Positions 40,803-56,884 of a DNA stretch of 64,000 nucleotides are shown here, in pieces. The stretch lies in NCBI GenBank assembly GCA_002104945.1, contig MCFH01000010.1:864501-928500 (forward strand), given 5' to 3'. Every line of letters begins with the position of its first letter. The stretch's first letter is position 1. Source of the stretch: Piromyces finnis (Eukaryota; Neocallimastigomycota; Neocallimastigomycetes; Neocallimastigales; Neocallimastigaceae). Under the pieces are notes generated by a model. The model had not been told where the DNA came from and made no database searches. It saw nothing but the letters and a program-made list of their open reading frames with translations. The translations under genes and the position numbers were made by a program.

Positions 40803-40836
40803 TATATATAAATCTTATTTATAAGATTTATATATA
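40803..40836. repeat. 16-bp perfect inverted repeat, 2-nt spacer
   Basis: TATATATAAATCTTAT (40803-40818) is followed after TT by its exact reverse complement (40821-40836). It could extrude as a cruciform or mark a rho-independent-like fold; intergenic. Confidence 0.75.
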
Positions 40837-41258
40837 TTAAAAAATCCTATTACCAATTAATCATCTATATAAACAATAATAAAAAAATGAATATTGATTC
40901 AAGAATTAATATTATTTAAAAAAGAAAATATTACTAATATAATATTATAATTAAGATAATCATGCTTTATTAAGTAGGTACCAATGCTCTTAAATATATA
41001 ATAGAATAAGATATTTTTCTTCTTTATTGTAATATTAACATTATAATTATTATTTATTTTATTAATTCATTATTACCTACAAACTAAATATTTTAATTGA
41101 TACATATACTTCATGCTAATAATAAATATTAATATGACAAATATAAATTTAATATTAAAAACGAAATGATGATATGATAATGAATTTTAAATAATATTAT
41201 TTATAATTTATTAACAATTGAATATAATATATAAGATTTTTAATATATCATAAATTTC

Positions 41259-41289
<31 letters not shown>

Positions 41290-41502
41290 TTTTTCTTGTT
41301 ACTCTGCAATTATCTTTTTCTTTTTGAATAGGTGTAATATAATATTTATAAAAGGAAAAAAAAATATAAATGATAAAATTATTTAAACTACAAATTTAAA
41401 AAGTATACAAAATAAATGGAATAAAGAAAAAAAAGATTTAATCTTTTTGTTAAAGAATATATTTTAAAACATATTTTTTTATAAATGAATCGAAATTAAT
41501 TT

Positions 41503-41540
<38 letters not shown>

Positions 41541-41595
41541 AGTATTTTTTTTCTACAAAATTGATTTTGGAGATCAATTAATCATTTATAGAAAA

Positions 41596-41626
<31 letters not shown>

Positions 41627-42009
41627 TATAAAAGCACCTTTGAATATATAAAAACATATTAGAACAAACATAGTATTAACATAATTGTAAATGAAAAAAT
41701 AAATTACTTTATATCCCTTTTTATTTTTTTGTTTTAATAATTAATTATCCATAAAATTGAACATTTAAGGCCTTAGAAGAAAAAAGTAATAATAATATTT
41801 TTTTTAAATATATAAGTAAGATATCATATATCATTAAAAAGTAAAATAAAAAATAATTAATTGAAATTTAAAGTATTTTTTTTTTCAGTACTACTCATAA
41901 AGTATTTTTAATGTTTTATTAAATACTTTATAAAAATCTTAAAATAATTCAATATCATATATTATAATTATATTAATTAAAGAATAAATGAACTAAAGTA
42001 TTAGTACAA

Positions 42010-42865
42010 TAATATATATTTTAATTTGGATGAATTCAATAATATTAGTAATAATGATATTTCTAAAATAATAGATAGAAATGATAGAAATAAAAGAAAG
42101 ATTATAAGTATGTACAGATTAAAACATCAAAATTGAATTAATAGTTTTATAAATATTATTCTAAATAAATGATTAAAATATATAATTAAAGAAAAATGAT
42201 ATATAATTTTTTTTAAAAAAAAAGTGAATAATAATATTTATATTTGATTAAATCAACATCAAAAAATATATATATATATATAGTAAATTCATTTTCTTCA
42301 TTTTCCTTTCTATCTCCTTTTTATTATTATTATTATTTTTAACAAAAGAAATAATAATTAATAAGTATAAACAAAAAATAATGCTATTGATTTTTATTTT
42401 ATTTGCAATAATAAAGTGAAGGAGTAAGATAAAAATGAATAATAAAATCAAACAATAAAAATTCAATCATAAAATTTAAAAATTTAAAATAAACAATAAA
42501 ATTAAAAAAGGGAACCCATTGAGGAAATTTATTACAATAATCTTACAAATATTGATATTGACGAGATAAATCAAATCAAATAAAATTGAAATGAAGACAT
42601 ATTGGTTTTTAAAATATAAAGATTGATAATTATGATTAAATTGTTTGATGAAAGTCTATACAAGCATTTATTAAACAGTAAAATACAAAAGTTTGTTATT
42701 TTTTTAAGTAAAAAAAATGAAGATATTAAGATAGAAATTTTAAACAATACTAAAGAAAAAAGGGAAAAAAAAATATCAATTTGGATTGTAATATGTTACA
42801 TTATTAATTTAGCAAGTAACTCAAAAAAAAAGAAATATAGAATAATATATCTTACTATTATATGA
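42010..42865 (+). pseudogene. Cluster of coding-like fragments, probable gene relic
   Basis: Three short stretches in the same direction have protein-like composition: about 42013-42136 (LDEFNNISNNDISKIIDRND), 42506-42583 (KREPIEEIYYNNLTNIDIDE) and 42623-42865 (IKLFDESLYKHLLNSKIQ ... ISIWIVICYIINLAS). I could not join them with GT-AG sites of matching phase, and stops separate them. The simplest reading is a decayed or badly eroded gene; a real gene with unusual splicing is possible. No family recognised. Confidence 0.3.
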
Positions 42866-43655
42866 ATGTCATTTTTCAGTACCACCAACAAAGACAACCA
42901 ATTTAATTTTAAAAGGAAGTGATATTGATAATTTATTATTTATTATATAATAAAACTTTTTATAGATATATTTGGAAATTAGCAAGAATAACATAAATTA
43001 ATTAAATAAATATTTATAATTTTATAATAAATTGGATTAATGATAAAAAAAAAACATTAAATTATAACATTATCAATTCGAAGATATATTCAGTAAATGA
43101 TTAGTTATTATTTTATTTTTGTTTGAAAGTATATAAATATTCATATGTTCAAAGAAAAATACTAATATACTAATATAACTTTTTTATTATTTAAAATATA
43201 TACATATATTTTAATTAGTAGACAATATATTTTTGAATCAATATAAAACAGGTACTTAAAATTTAATAATTATTTATCAAAAACATTTCAAAATATTAAT
43301 CATTTATTAAAAAAAAAAGATATTAATATTAAACAAATTTATATTGAATATTATTAATTAATTAAATAATTTATAAAATTAAAATAATAAAGTCAATATA
43401 TAGAATGTTTTTATTCAAACAATAAATTCAGAATTTTCATTTACTATATTTTATTTTTTATTCATATTTATTATTTATCAAATTTAAAACTTATCAGATA
43501 TTAAAATAATAAGATTAAAACTTCTATTAACAACAATAAAAATAAATGTCAAATTAAAAAAAATAATAATAACACTATAGATTTAAATAATTAAACAAAG
43601 AAATTTAGTTCATAATTTATTCAATATTTAATATTTATTATTCATTTTAAAGAAA

Positions 43656-46600
43656 ATGTCTTCACCAATAGCAAAATCTCTAAAAGATTCATATAATAAG
43701 ACTTCACTACCTACACCCTCACCATCCTCACTATCATCAACATCAACATCATCAACCCTATCTTCATCCTCAATCTTATTTTCATCAAAGAAAAATTCAT
43801 ACAAAAGTGTTTTATCCCCTTCATCTCCTGTATCACTATCACCCACATCAACTTCAAGTAAAAATGATTCCAAAAGTGATGATACTACTGATATCATAAG
43901 TAAACTTAGCAATAAAGAAAAAATTAATGGTACAAAAATATTAAAACAACCAATATCAAATATCACAAAACTGAGTCAATCTGATTCCAAACAAAAAAAC
44001 CATAAACCTATAAAGATAAATATAAAAGATATTTTTTCTCATGATGGATCATCCCAAAATAATACTGATGATAGTGATACAACAAAATCACAAGTAAAAT
44101 CTAAAGTTGTTGCATCCTTAAAAGATAAATATAGTAACACTTATAAGTTAGCTCCTTATATTGTAACTGATGTCGATTTAAATAATATTGATTTTGAGTT
44201 AAATATAACTAAAGCAAAAGAAAATGCTAATAATGGTAATTTTTTTATATTAGATTGTTATTATATAATATTATAAAAATAATTTACACAATTCAAAATG
44301 TTACAAATTTAACTTAATTTATTTTATTATTGTTATTATTATAATTTTATCAAATTAAATATTTAATATATTTTTAACAATATAAAACATTAAATGTATA
44401 ATTTTTATTGTTTGAAATAATTCTAATTAAATTAAATTAATTAGATTCATCGAAAAAGAATGTAAGTAATAGTACGGACAAAGATAAATCATCAAAAAGT
44501 AGTTCGGATAAAGATAAAAGTTCAAAAAGTAAATCAGATGGTAAAAGTTCATCATCAAATAGTAAATTCAGCAGTTCAAAATCAAGGAGTGATAAAGATA
44601 GAGACAGAGAAAGAGATAGAGATAAAGACAAAGATAAAGATAAGGACAAGGACAGAGAAACTTCATCGTCTGATAATCGTAGTAGCAAAAATAGATCACA
44701 TAGTCATAGTAGGCATAGTCATGATCATAGAAGTAGTCATAGTAGTCATAAGTCAAGTCATTCATCAAGTAATAGAAGTAATAGAAGTGTAAGTCATAGT
44801 CGAAGCTCACATAAACATAGAAGTCATAGTAGTCATTACAGTAGGAGTCGAAGAAGTAGTAGAAGTTATAGCCGTAGTCGTTCTAGTAGTCATAGCCATA
44901 GTCGCAGTCGTAGCCGTAGTCCAAGTTATAGTAGAAGTCGTAGTCGTAGCCATAGCCATAGTCGTAGTCGTAGTAGAAGTACAAGCCGTAATAGTCATAG
45001 CCGTAGTAGAAGTTCAAGTGTTGTTGAAAGACGTAAACGTTCTCATAGTCAAACTAAAGTATCGAATAATTCATCAACTGATCAACATGAAAGTTCCAGC
45101 AAACATAGTTCTAGTAATAGTAGCAATAGCCATAAAAGAAAATCAAAAAGTCATAGAAAACATAGTAGAACAAGTAGTCATAATAACACAAATATGAGTG
45201 ATATTGAAGAAATTGGTAAATATTCTAAGTTATTTATAATAATATATATATATATATATGTTCTTTAAATTTCATTTTAGAAAGTCAGAAGTGAAAACTG
45301 ATATAAAAAATTTCATATAATTAATTAATACAAACAATTATGTATATAATTATAATTTATTATTATAGATATAAAAAAGGAAAGCAAAAGTTCTTCAAAA
45401 GATAGTAAAAGTGATACTAAATCAGATGATTCAAAAAAGCGTGATAATTCAGATAATAAGAGCAAAAATAGTAAAAGTAGTGATAGCAGTAGAAATAAAA
45501 GTCATGATAATAAAAATGATGATGAAAGTCGGAAATCATCAAATAAGGATAGAGCTCCAAAGATAAAGATTAAAACTGCAAGTATAGTATCAAAAAAGAG
45601 TAGTAGTCACGATTCTAAATCAACAGACAAAGATAAATCAGAAAGAAAATCTGATGATAAAAGAAATAGAGAAAAAGATTCAAAGGATAATAATCGTAAA
45701 GAAAGTGCAGTAGAAGAAACCAAAAATAATAAGGATAATAATCATAAAAAATATAAATCCAAGATTAAGGAAGATAAAATGGAAATAATAAAAGAAAAAA
45801 TAACAAATGAATCAAATAAATCGAATAAGAAAGATGATGTTGATATGGTTGACGCTTCTTTAGATAAAAAAGATAAAATCAGTGAGACTGATGAATCATT
45901 AAATAAATCAGTAACAAAAGTAGATAAAAATAATATTAACAAGGAAACAATTATATTGAACGAAATAGATGAAAAATCTAAAAATTCAAAAAAAGATAGT
46001 GCAGGAAAAGAAACAAAAATTAAGATTATTATTGCAAATGATAAAGAAGACGAGGATAAAAATTTAAAATTAATAGAGAAAAATAAAAATCAAGATAATG
46101 CTATGGAAGTAGAAAAAATTGATATAAAAGAAACCACGGAAAATGAAATAGAAGAAAATCCAAAAGAAATAATTGAACTAGCAAAAGAAGATGAAGGTAA
46201 AGAAGAAAGTATAAAAGAAAATAATGATATAAATATAAATATTGAAGATAATAATGATAAAATTATAAATCAAGAAGATATTACAAACACAACTAAATCA
46301 GAGGATCAATCAAAACAATCGATATCAGCACCAGTATCAATAACACCATCAAATATTGAAATAACACAAAATCAAGATAGTAATTTAAATACATCAGTAG
46401 TATCAACATCAGCAGCGACACCAAGTAAAAGTTCGATAAATAGAAGAGATAAACGTAAAAAGAAGAATATAAATGATTCAGTATTGAAGGCCAATGAAGA
46501 ACGTAAAAAGAGAATAAAATTAGTAGTAAAAGTTATAGATGAAGTACCTTTAGAAAAGTTTATTGAAACTCTAGGAATAAATCTTGATTTCAACAATACC

Positions 46601-46753
46601 ATCGATAATAATAACTTTTCAATAAAGAATGATGTTAAATCAGTGACAGCTATTCCAGAAAAACAAAAAACTGGTAATGATAAAGAATTTGTATTTGATG
46701 TAATGAAATTTGATTCCAATATAATGAAAAAGTTAAACGATTTAGTAAAATAA
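43656..46753 (+). CDS. RS-domain protein (911 aa), three exons
   Basis: Exons 43656-44235, 44445-45215 and 45369-46753, both junctions phase 1. N-terminal ~190 residues: Ser/Thr/Pro-rich then basic. Exon 2 carries SSDKDKSS repeats, an Arg/Asp/Lys/Glu alternating stretch (DKDRDRERDRDKDKDKDK), and from about residue 275 to 395 dense SR/SH/RS dipeptides (SRSRSRSPSYSRSRSRS-like). Exon 3 is Lys/Glu/Asp/Asn-rich, and the last ~100 residues look structured (NEERKKRIKLVVKVIDE, LEKFIETLGINLDF). RS domains are typical of splicing and transcription-coupled nuclear proteins and are phosphorylated by SR/CLK kinases. No RRM is visible, so it is an SR-related rather than a canonical SR protein. Function otherwise unknown. 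Confidence 0.85.
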
Positions 46754-48085
46754 GAAAAGCAAAAATAATAATTTATTTATAAATACTACAGTGAAAAGTT
46801 TAATAAAATTAGTAATAATTATATGATATGGCATTTATTATACTTTACGAACTAAATTCAAACTAATGATAATATAACAATACAATCGTTATATATATAA
46901 TAAAAATGTATATACCTTTTCATATATTTTGTGAAGTATACATAATAACCACTAATATGATTATCATATTTTATTATTTCATTATTCAAAAATGTATTTT
47001 TTTTTTTTTTAAAAAAATTATATAGCCTTTAAATAATAATATATCGTAGTAGTAATTAATTTCTCTCTCTTTTTTTTTTTTTATAGTTTTATTTAAAATA
47101 AAAAATTTTAATTATTCAACCTTGATTATATTCTTTTTTTTTTTTTTATAAAAGTATTTTTTTATTTCATTTTTTTTTTTTAAAAAAAAAAAAATTATTT
47201 TTAAAGTATAAATTAAATAAAATTAAATTTATCATATAGTATATATATATAAATAAATAAATAAATTGTTTTAATTAGTTCAAGTGTAACAATGGGTAGA
47301 TTATAAAAAAAAAATGTCAAGTTTAAAAAAAAAAAAGATATAAATTTCAATAGATTTATTAAAAAATAATAATAAAATCATTCATGTGCCATCTAAAATA
47401 ATTCTTCCATGATGGGTCAAAAAATTTAAAAACTATAATATATATATTTTCAATTAACCTTTTGATTCTTAAAAAATAAAAGGTAAAAACGGGAGGAAAA
47501 TTTTATAAATAATAATTAAAAGCACAAACGATGAAATATCATAATTAAATATTATTAAAATGGATTAAAAATAAAGTCTATTTTTAATTTTTTTTTTTTT
47601 TTATTAGTGGATAATAATAATAATAATAATAATAAAACTGGAATTATTTCATATTTACAAAAAATATATATTTTTTTCTTTTTCTTTTATTATTTTTGTT
47701 TTTAATATATGTGTATATATAAATATATAAATGATATAGATGGCTATAAAATTGTATCAAAAAAAAATATTCATTTCAATAGATTTATAAAAAAAAAATA
47801 TTAAAATAAATGAAATATATAAATTGTTATAATTATTTAAAGTTAAAACAATAAATAATATATAAATAGTAAAAAAAAAAAAAAAAAAAAAAAAATGGTG
47901 CCTAAATAGTTATTTAAAATATAAAAGATAAATGAAAATTATTTAAAAATGAGATAAATGAAAATAAAATAACTGAATTTATAAAAATAATATACATATT
48001 TTGTGGGTGTATAATGTGTGTAATATATTAAAATTTATTTATTTTGTTTTATTTTTTATTGAATATCTATGAAAAATAAAGCGAA
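46754..48085. other. AT-rich intergenic region between convergent genes
   Basis: About 1.3 kb holding the 3' ends of the RS-domain gene and of the 2070-aa gene. Poly-A/T blocks (47875-47894 and others) and a short AAT run (47614-47634). No gene seen. Confidence 0.6.
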
Positions 48086-51000
48086 TTAATTAATTGATGA
48101 TGAAGGTGTAGAAATACCTGGGCTTGGTGTAGATATAGTGGTAGAGGAATTATTTTTTAAATTTGTTAAACTAGAAGGAATAGGTAAAACATTGATATTA
48201 CTATTGGTATGAATTTTCAAATTTGGACTTGAATGTTTACGATTTTTAAATAACAAATTTGATGGAAATAATTGTTGTTGTGATATGGATGATGTATTAT
48301 TTATGTTTCTTTTTGTCATTAAGGATGGTATTGAAGTAGTTTTTGGTGAATGATAGGATGAATGTGGTGATAATGATAATATTGGTGTACTCTTTGGTGA
48401 TTTAAGGATTTTCTTAGGAATATAGGAACAATTATTTATATTGGGATTAATATTTTCAATGAGAGGTGATGTACTATTCAATTTTGATGAACTAACTTGT
48501 ATTATTGGTGAATGTGTTTTCATTATGTTTTCATTTCTATTGAGAAGGTAAGATGATTTTTTGGAAAGCATTAAATTTTGTGTAGGTTGAATAGCTGGAC
48601 TTAATTTCTTATTATTATAATGAGTGATTGTTGGATTTTTAAGATTAGATGGTGAAATGCTATCATAATAAATGGGAGAATGATTAGAAAGTTTACTTTT
48701 TCCAAGATTTGAATAAGATGACCTTTGAGTATTTGTTGTGCTTTGACTAATAAAGTGGTGAGTTGGAGCAGGGGAATTAAATAAATTTTTATTTTGGATA
48801 TTTAAGGTAGGTGGTGATATAGGTGATTTATTATATGGTGAACTTTTAGATGTTGTTCCATTGACTTGATTATTATTTGGTGAATATGGGGAAGGAGAAC
48901 CTGTATTACTGAAGAAGCTATCATCACTTAATTTATTGCGTAATGGAGAAACAAGATTTTTTGTTTTTTTATATTGTAAACTACCATTGCTTTTACTTTT
49001 TTTCAGATTTTTCAAGGGTGAAGTACTTACTGGCTTTGGTATAGCAGAGTTTGGAGAAGAGGCTGAGCTATTACTTGGATTTTCAATAGTTAAATTATCA
49101 TTTGAATTTTTATTTTTTGAGGTGAGAGAATGATGACTCATTTTCTTTTTAAGATAAGATTTAATAGAGGACTTTTTCTTATTTGGACTAGTTTTTTGAT
49201 CTTCTGTTTCTTGAATGTTATTGGTAACAGTATTTAAATGATTAAGTGATTCTATACGACAATTAGTAATAACTAAAGGCTCTTCTTTGTTAATATTAGT
49301 AGAGTTATGATTTCTATTTATTACATTATTCAATGGTAATTCATTTTTAATTATGTGATTATTAGGTGTTAATATTTGACTATTTTTCTTTTCATAAAAG
49401 TCTTCTATTGAATCCTTTTTAGCTAACATAGTTAAATAGCGTTGATTAGCAAACTGTAAATGTTGATCAGATGGATAAAATATAAGACTGGATTTATTGG
49501 AATGATCATTATCATTTAATGATGATTCAATAATTTGATTAATTCTCTTGGATAATATTTCATGTTTTCTACTTTCAAATATTTCATCATCCAAATAAAT
49601 CCCATCAGTTCCTTGATTATTATCATTACTTTTGGAATTGATACTTAAATCTTCGATTTGATTAGCTACAGTATTGATAAATTTATTTTCATTTTGAGTA
49701 TTTATTAATTTACTTTGTTGTTGAGGTTTTGTATCGTATTCTTTTATTAAATTATTACTATTATTGATGATATTATCATTACTGCTATTTGCTTCGTCGG
49801 ATAAAGGTGTTGTATTTAAATGATGATCTTTATTAAGATTGATATAACAGTTATACATTGAATTAAGTTCTTCAGCGCTTTTCTTCGAATGACGTAATAC
49901 AGAGGCTGTATTTGAAGATGATCTTTCTGGTATAGATGGCTGATCTTCAATTTTTTCATTAAGATTTTTATTATTTTTCTTCGATATGTCTATTTTTTCC
50001 ATCTTATTAATACTATTTTCTCCCTTTTCCATATTTAAATATTTTTCTATTATATTTATATGATTTTTATCAGAAGAATTAGTTAATTCTAAATTATTAA
50101 ATGCATCCGTATTTTGCTTAACATTCGTATCTTTACTTTTCTTCTTTCTTAACTCATTGTAACGTATTTTATTATTATTACTAGCAATCTTAAAGATTTC
50201 ATTTGTATTATCAATATCAGCTTCATCAGCATTTGGAACAGTATTATTGTATTTCCAATTTCCAATATTAGTTTTATCATTTTCAAGGCTAAAATCAGAT
50301 ACCGGTGAATTAAACATTGGTGATAATGAATTACGTTCTCTTCTTTCTTCAATAGCATTCATTTCTCTCTTTTTTCTATCATCCGTATCGTTTACAAGTT
50401 TAACTCGTTCATTTTGCCATTTACTATAGTTTCCTAAAAGTCTAATCTTTTTATTATGCAATGCTTCATATAATTTCTTTATAGCTAAAAATATTTTTTC
50501 CATACTCATGAAGACATAAATATATTGATCATCTAATTGACTTTGTTGAATTTTACTATTAGTTGGATTAACAGGAACTCCTTTTTCAATTATATTTTTT
50601 TGATCTGGATGTATGCTAACATTAATATTGTTTAAACTAATATTCATATTAGTATCATTCTCAATATCACTGTCAATATATTGACCAAGAATAACTTCTG
50701 AAAATTTCCTATCTGATAGAATTTTATTTTTATTTATATTCTTTTGGTCCATATTTGAATTTTTATGAATTTGAGAATAATAATTCTTATGATTCTTTCC
50801 GTTACTTTTTTCAATCTCCTTTGGTATATTTTTATTATCAATTTTTTTATCTGTAATATTATCATTACCGTTATTATTAATGTTTCGAGTACCCTTAAGA
50901 ATATCTTCAATAGCAGTACAAGTAATGTGATAGGCAGTCAATTTATTATTAAGTTCTTTTGCAGCAATACGACAAGTCATTGTTTTTTGAATTTGCTTTT

Positions 51001-51889
51001 GTTTTAATTTCCAAGTTGTCGTAGTAGTAGTTGTGGTTGTAGTGGTTGTAGTGGTTGTAGTAGTTGTAGTAGTAGTAGTTATTATAGATGAAGAATCAAA
51101 TTCAGAAGAAAATTCAGAAGAATTATCAGAGAGGGATAATGGTTCATCTCTATCGCCACTGATTTCTCTTTCATCGAATTCATATCCATCTTCATCATAA
51201 TCATCACTACTACTAGTGAAATGAATATCCTTTTCCTCAACTGAATTTAGGATGTTAGTATTATTTAAGTTTTCCATTAATTGTGAATTTTCAATACCAA
51301 GATTTGTATAGCTATTCTTTGCATTTAATTTGATATTATGATGACTATACTTTTTAATTAAATCTTTTCTTTTTTCAGTCATTATTTTCATCGATGGCAT
51401 TTGCATTTCATCTAAACTCTTTTTATTGTTTAAAAAGTTTGAATTAAGTGTATCATTAGTAGTCATTGGATAATAAATATCCTGAGAAGAAAATGATTGA
51501 TTTAAATCATTCTCCAATAAACTATTTTTACCATTAAGCATTTTACTATTTTCATAATAATTATATTCTTTATTTTCCAATGCTAATTTTCTTTCAGAAA
51601 TATTTACATTTTTTATATTTTCCAAAACTTTCATTAATTCCCCGTTAAAGAAATCAATATCATTAATAAGTCCTTCGTGAATATATTTTAACATTTCTAT
51701 ATCAAATACATATAATGAATTAAATTGTGGTTCAGGCAAAGAATTTATTAATTGCTTAATCATTTCAAAAACAGGTTTATATATTGAGTATTTATCATCA
51801 ATATATTCATTTTTATTATTAAGAACTTTTTCAATAAAACTATTAGAATCACTATTGGTAGTGTCAAGATTAGTTACATCCAAAATAAA

Positions 51890-51931
<42 letters not shown>

Positions 51932-54298
51932 TTCGGAATTATTTGTGAATCCATTGTTCAGAATATTATTTTCGTTATTATTATTAAACATATTATTGTC
52001 ATATGTTGCCTTATCAACGTTGTTATTCATAAATTCGTCATTAACAAAACGTAAGTTTTGATCAAATGAATAGAGAAGTGATTGAATTTGATTTATTAAT
52101 GTTTTATAATATTTTGTTTTTGGTAATTCTTCATTTTCTATACGGTTGATTTCTGTGTTATTTTTTATATAATTTATTTCATCTAGCTTTTCTGCATTGT
52201 TATCTGTAGAATTTGTACTATTTTTTAATTCATGCTTTTCTTCACTTTGAATTTCTATTGTATTTTGTTTATAATCTTTATCTAAATCATGATTGTCCTT
52301 ATCTTTTTTAAATAATTTAAATATCATGCTTTTCTTTTTTGGAACTACCTTTTTTGTAGAAGAAATAGTATATTCATTTTTATGCCTTTCTTGGCGTTCT
52401 TTTTCCTTTTTTTCCTTCTTTTTCTTCTTTTTTTGTTCTTTCTTTAAACTAGCTTCTAATTTTTTTCTTTCTTTTAGTGAATACTCATTATCATGTTCTT
52501 TACTTTTTATTCTCTTTTTAGAATCTTTACCTTTTGTATATAGTGAAAATAAATTCAAAAAAGAATTTGATGAAACTTTTGTAATTTCAGAATAGGTATA
52601 ATCTAAATGCGATGCTTGTTGATTTTCTGATATTTGTGAATCATTATCTTGTGATATCAATTTATTATTGTATTTATTTTCATCTATATTAGTTGCTTCT
52701 TCGATCATATTATTTCTTATTTCATGATAACGAAAAGTAAAAAGACTTCTCATTGAAATAAAGGTTTTTTTCATCAATTGAATAATATTATTGCATTCTG
52801 TCAAGTATGTATCAACAATTTTAGCTTGTTTTTGATAATTATAACTATATGCTTCACAGAGCCAAATATGATAATTTTCTGGTAGAGGGATAACACCTTC
52901 ATGAAGAATAAATCGAGTAAAAACATCAAGAACCTTTGATTGATTATTTATTTTAAATTGTTCAAATATTTGACTTGTAGTTATCATTGATTTATAAAAG
53001 TTGATATTAAATTGTTGTTCAAAAACTGATTTTACTTTATTTTTTCTTTTTGACTTTAAATTAAAATTACTTTCATCATCATCATCATTTTTATTCTTTT
53101 TGCTTTTTTTTTTATTTTCACTCAAATTTAAATTACTTTTACTTTTCTTCTTTTTAGTTTTTGATATCCTGTAATCATTTTCATTTTCTATTTCTAAATA
53201 TTCATCTTCATCGTCTTTACTATGTAGTGCTTCTATGAAATTTTTAACGCTTTCAGTATTATTGTTAAACAAGGCTTCTTTATCTGCTAATCTTATATTA
53301 GTGATATCATTATTTGATACCATAATATCGTTTCTACTAGATATTTTTTTTTCACTATTTTTTTCAGTTTTATTATTATTCAATATATAATTCGATGTGT
53401 TAACATTATATTCAAAATCAATATTAAGATCTTTATATATTGCAGAGACTGCATGAATTAGGCGTTCTTTAATATCAGGTGAAAAATTATTTACACTTTG
53501 AATAAATATTGATAAAAACATGTTTTTTTCTTTATATATAAATTCAGTTTGCCTTGCGATATTCCTTAATACTTTTTCATCTTCAAAATAATTTCCTAAA
53601 TAATGAGGTGGTGTTGATGGTGGTGTGGTATATAATGATAAATCTTTCTTCAATGCTAGTATATTTGGTGGAGGAAATGCCGCTGTATTTAATTCATCTT
53701 CATTTGTATTCGCAATTAATAAATTTAGTTTTTGATTATTAAAATAAGAATTCAATAAGCTCGAAGATGATGATACTGGTGTTAGCGAAGCAGATGTTTC
53801 TTTTGTTATTGGTGATATTAATAATTTTTCTTTATTTATATTGTTAAAATCGTCGAGATTTTGTTTAAAATGCTCGTATGCAATTTTTTTACTTCTTTTT
53901 ATTGACCTTAAAATAGTCATTAATTGTATATAACAATTTCTACTAATATCATTAATATAATATCTTCCATCAATAAGAACACTAATGATTTTTTTATGAG
54001 GTATACTAAATATACAATCTTTAATAATATATGTTCTCCATAAAGAAGGATCAACTTCTGGGTATAATATATGGATTATATCATCACCTAATGTTTGCTT
54101 TATTTTCTTTTTCTTTTTTAATTTGAAATTGCATGGGTTTGGTTTAAATGGAATTACTTCATATCTAATTTCAAAATTTAGATCATTATCAATATTGATG
54201 TTATTTAGATTTGAAAATAGCTCATTGATATTAAAAATAATATCATTTAAATTTTCAGTATTATTTGGTTCTAATCTTTGTATTATTCTAATTCTCAT
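48086..54298 (-). CDS. Giant low-complexity protein (2070 aa)
   Basis: Uninterrupted 6.2-kb frame from ATG 54298. Possibly structured parts: residues ~1-155 (PEVDPSLWRTYIIKDCIF, KKIISVLIDGRYYINDISRN), ~475-560 (FEQFKINNQSKVLDVFTRFI, NYHIWLCEAYSYNYQKQAK) and ~860-930 (EMIKQLINSLPEPQFNSLYV). Between them lie KKKKKEKKEKE, a poly-Asn run of 15 (ACC-free, AAT-coded, plus 51891-51932) and a poly-Thr run of ~22 coded by mixed ACN codons (about 51018-51085). The last ~400 residues are Ser/Pro-rich with many SP sites (KSPISPP, HSPIYYDSISPSN, LSPHSSYHSPK), suggesting regulation by proline-directed kinases. I do not recognise the family; a signalling or cytoskeletal scaffold is a guess. Confidence 0.9.

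Positions 54299-56884
<2,586 letters not shown>

Larger units (their letters stand above)
38464..43655. other. 5.2-kb gene desert with possible gene remnants
   Basis: Longest gene-free stretch of the window. Contains TTTTTTA arrays (about 38950-39050), poly-A blocks (41261-41287, 41504-41539), a 34-bp near-perfect palindrome (40803-40836), and coding-like pieces at about 42010-42865. The 72-codon minus frame at 42248-42466 looks like noise. Confidence 0.6.

Noticed and set aside
44437-44998. Several 63-84-codon frames in the RS-domain region (both strands)
   Set aside because: Shadows of AGT/CAT/CGT-rich coding sequence; the accepted frame joins three exons in phase and ends in a structured domain.
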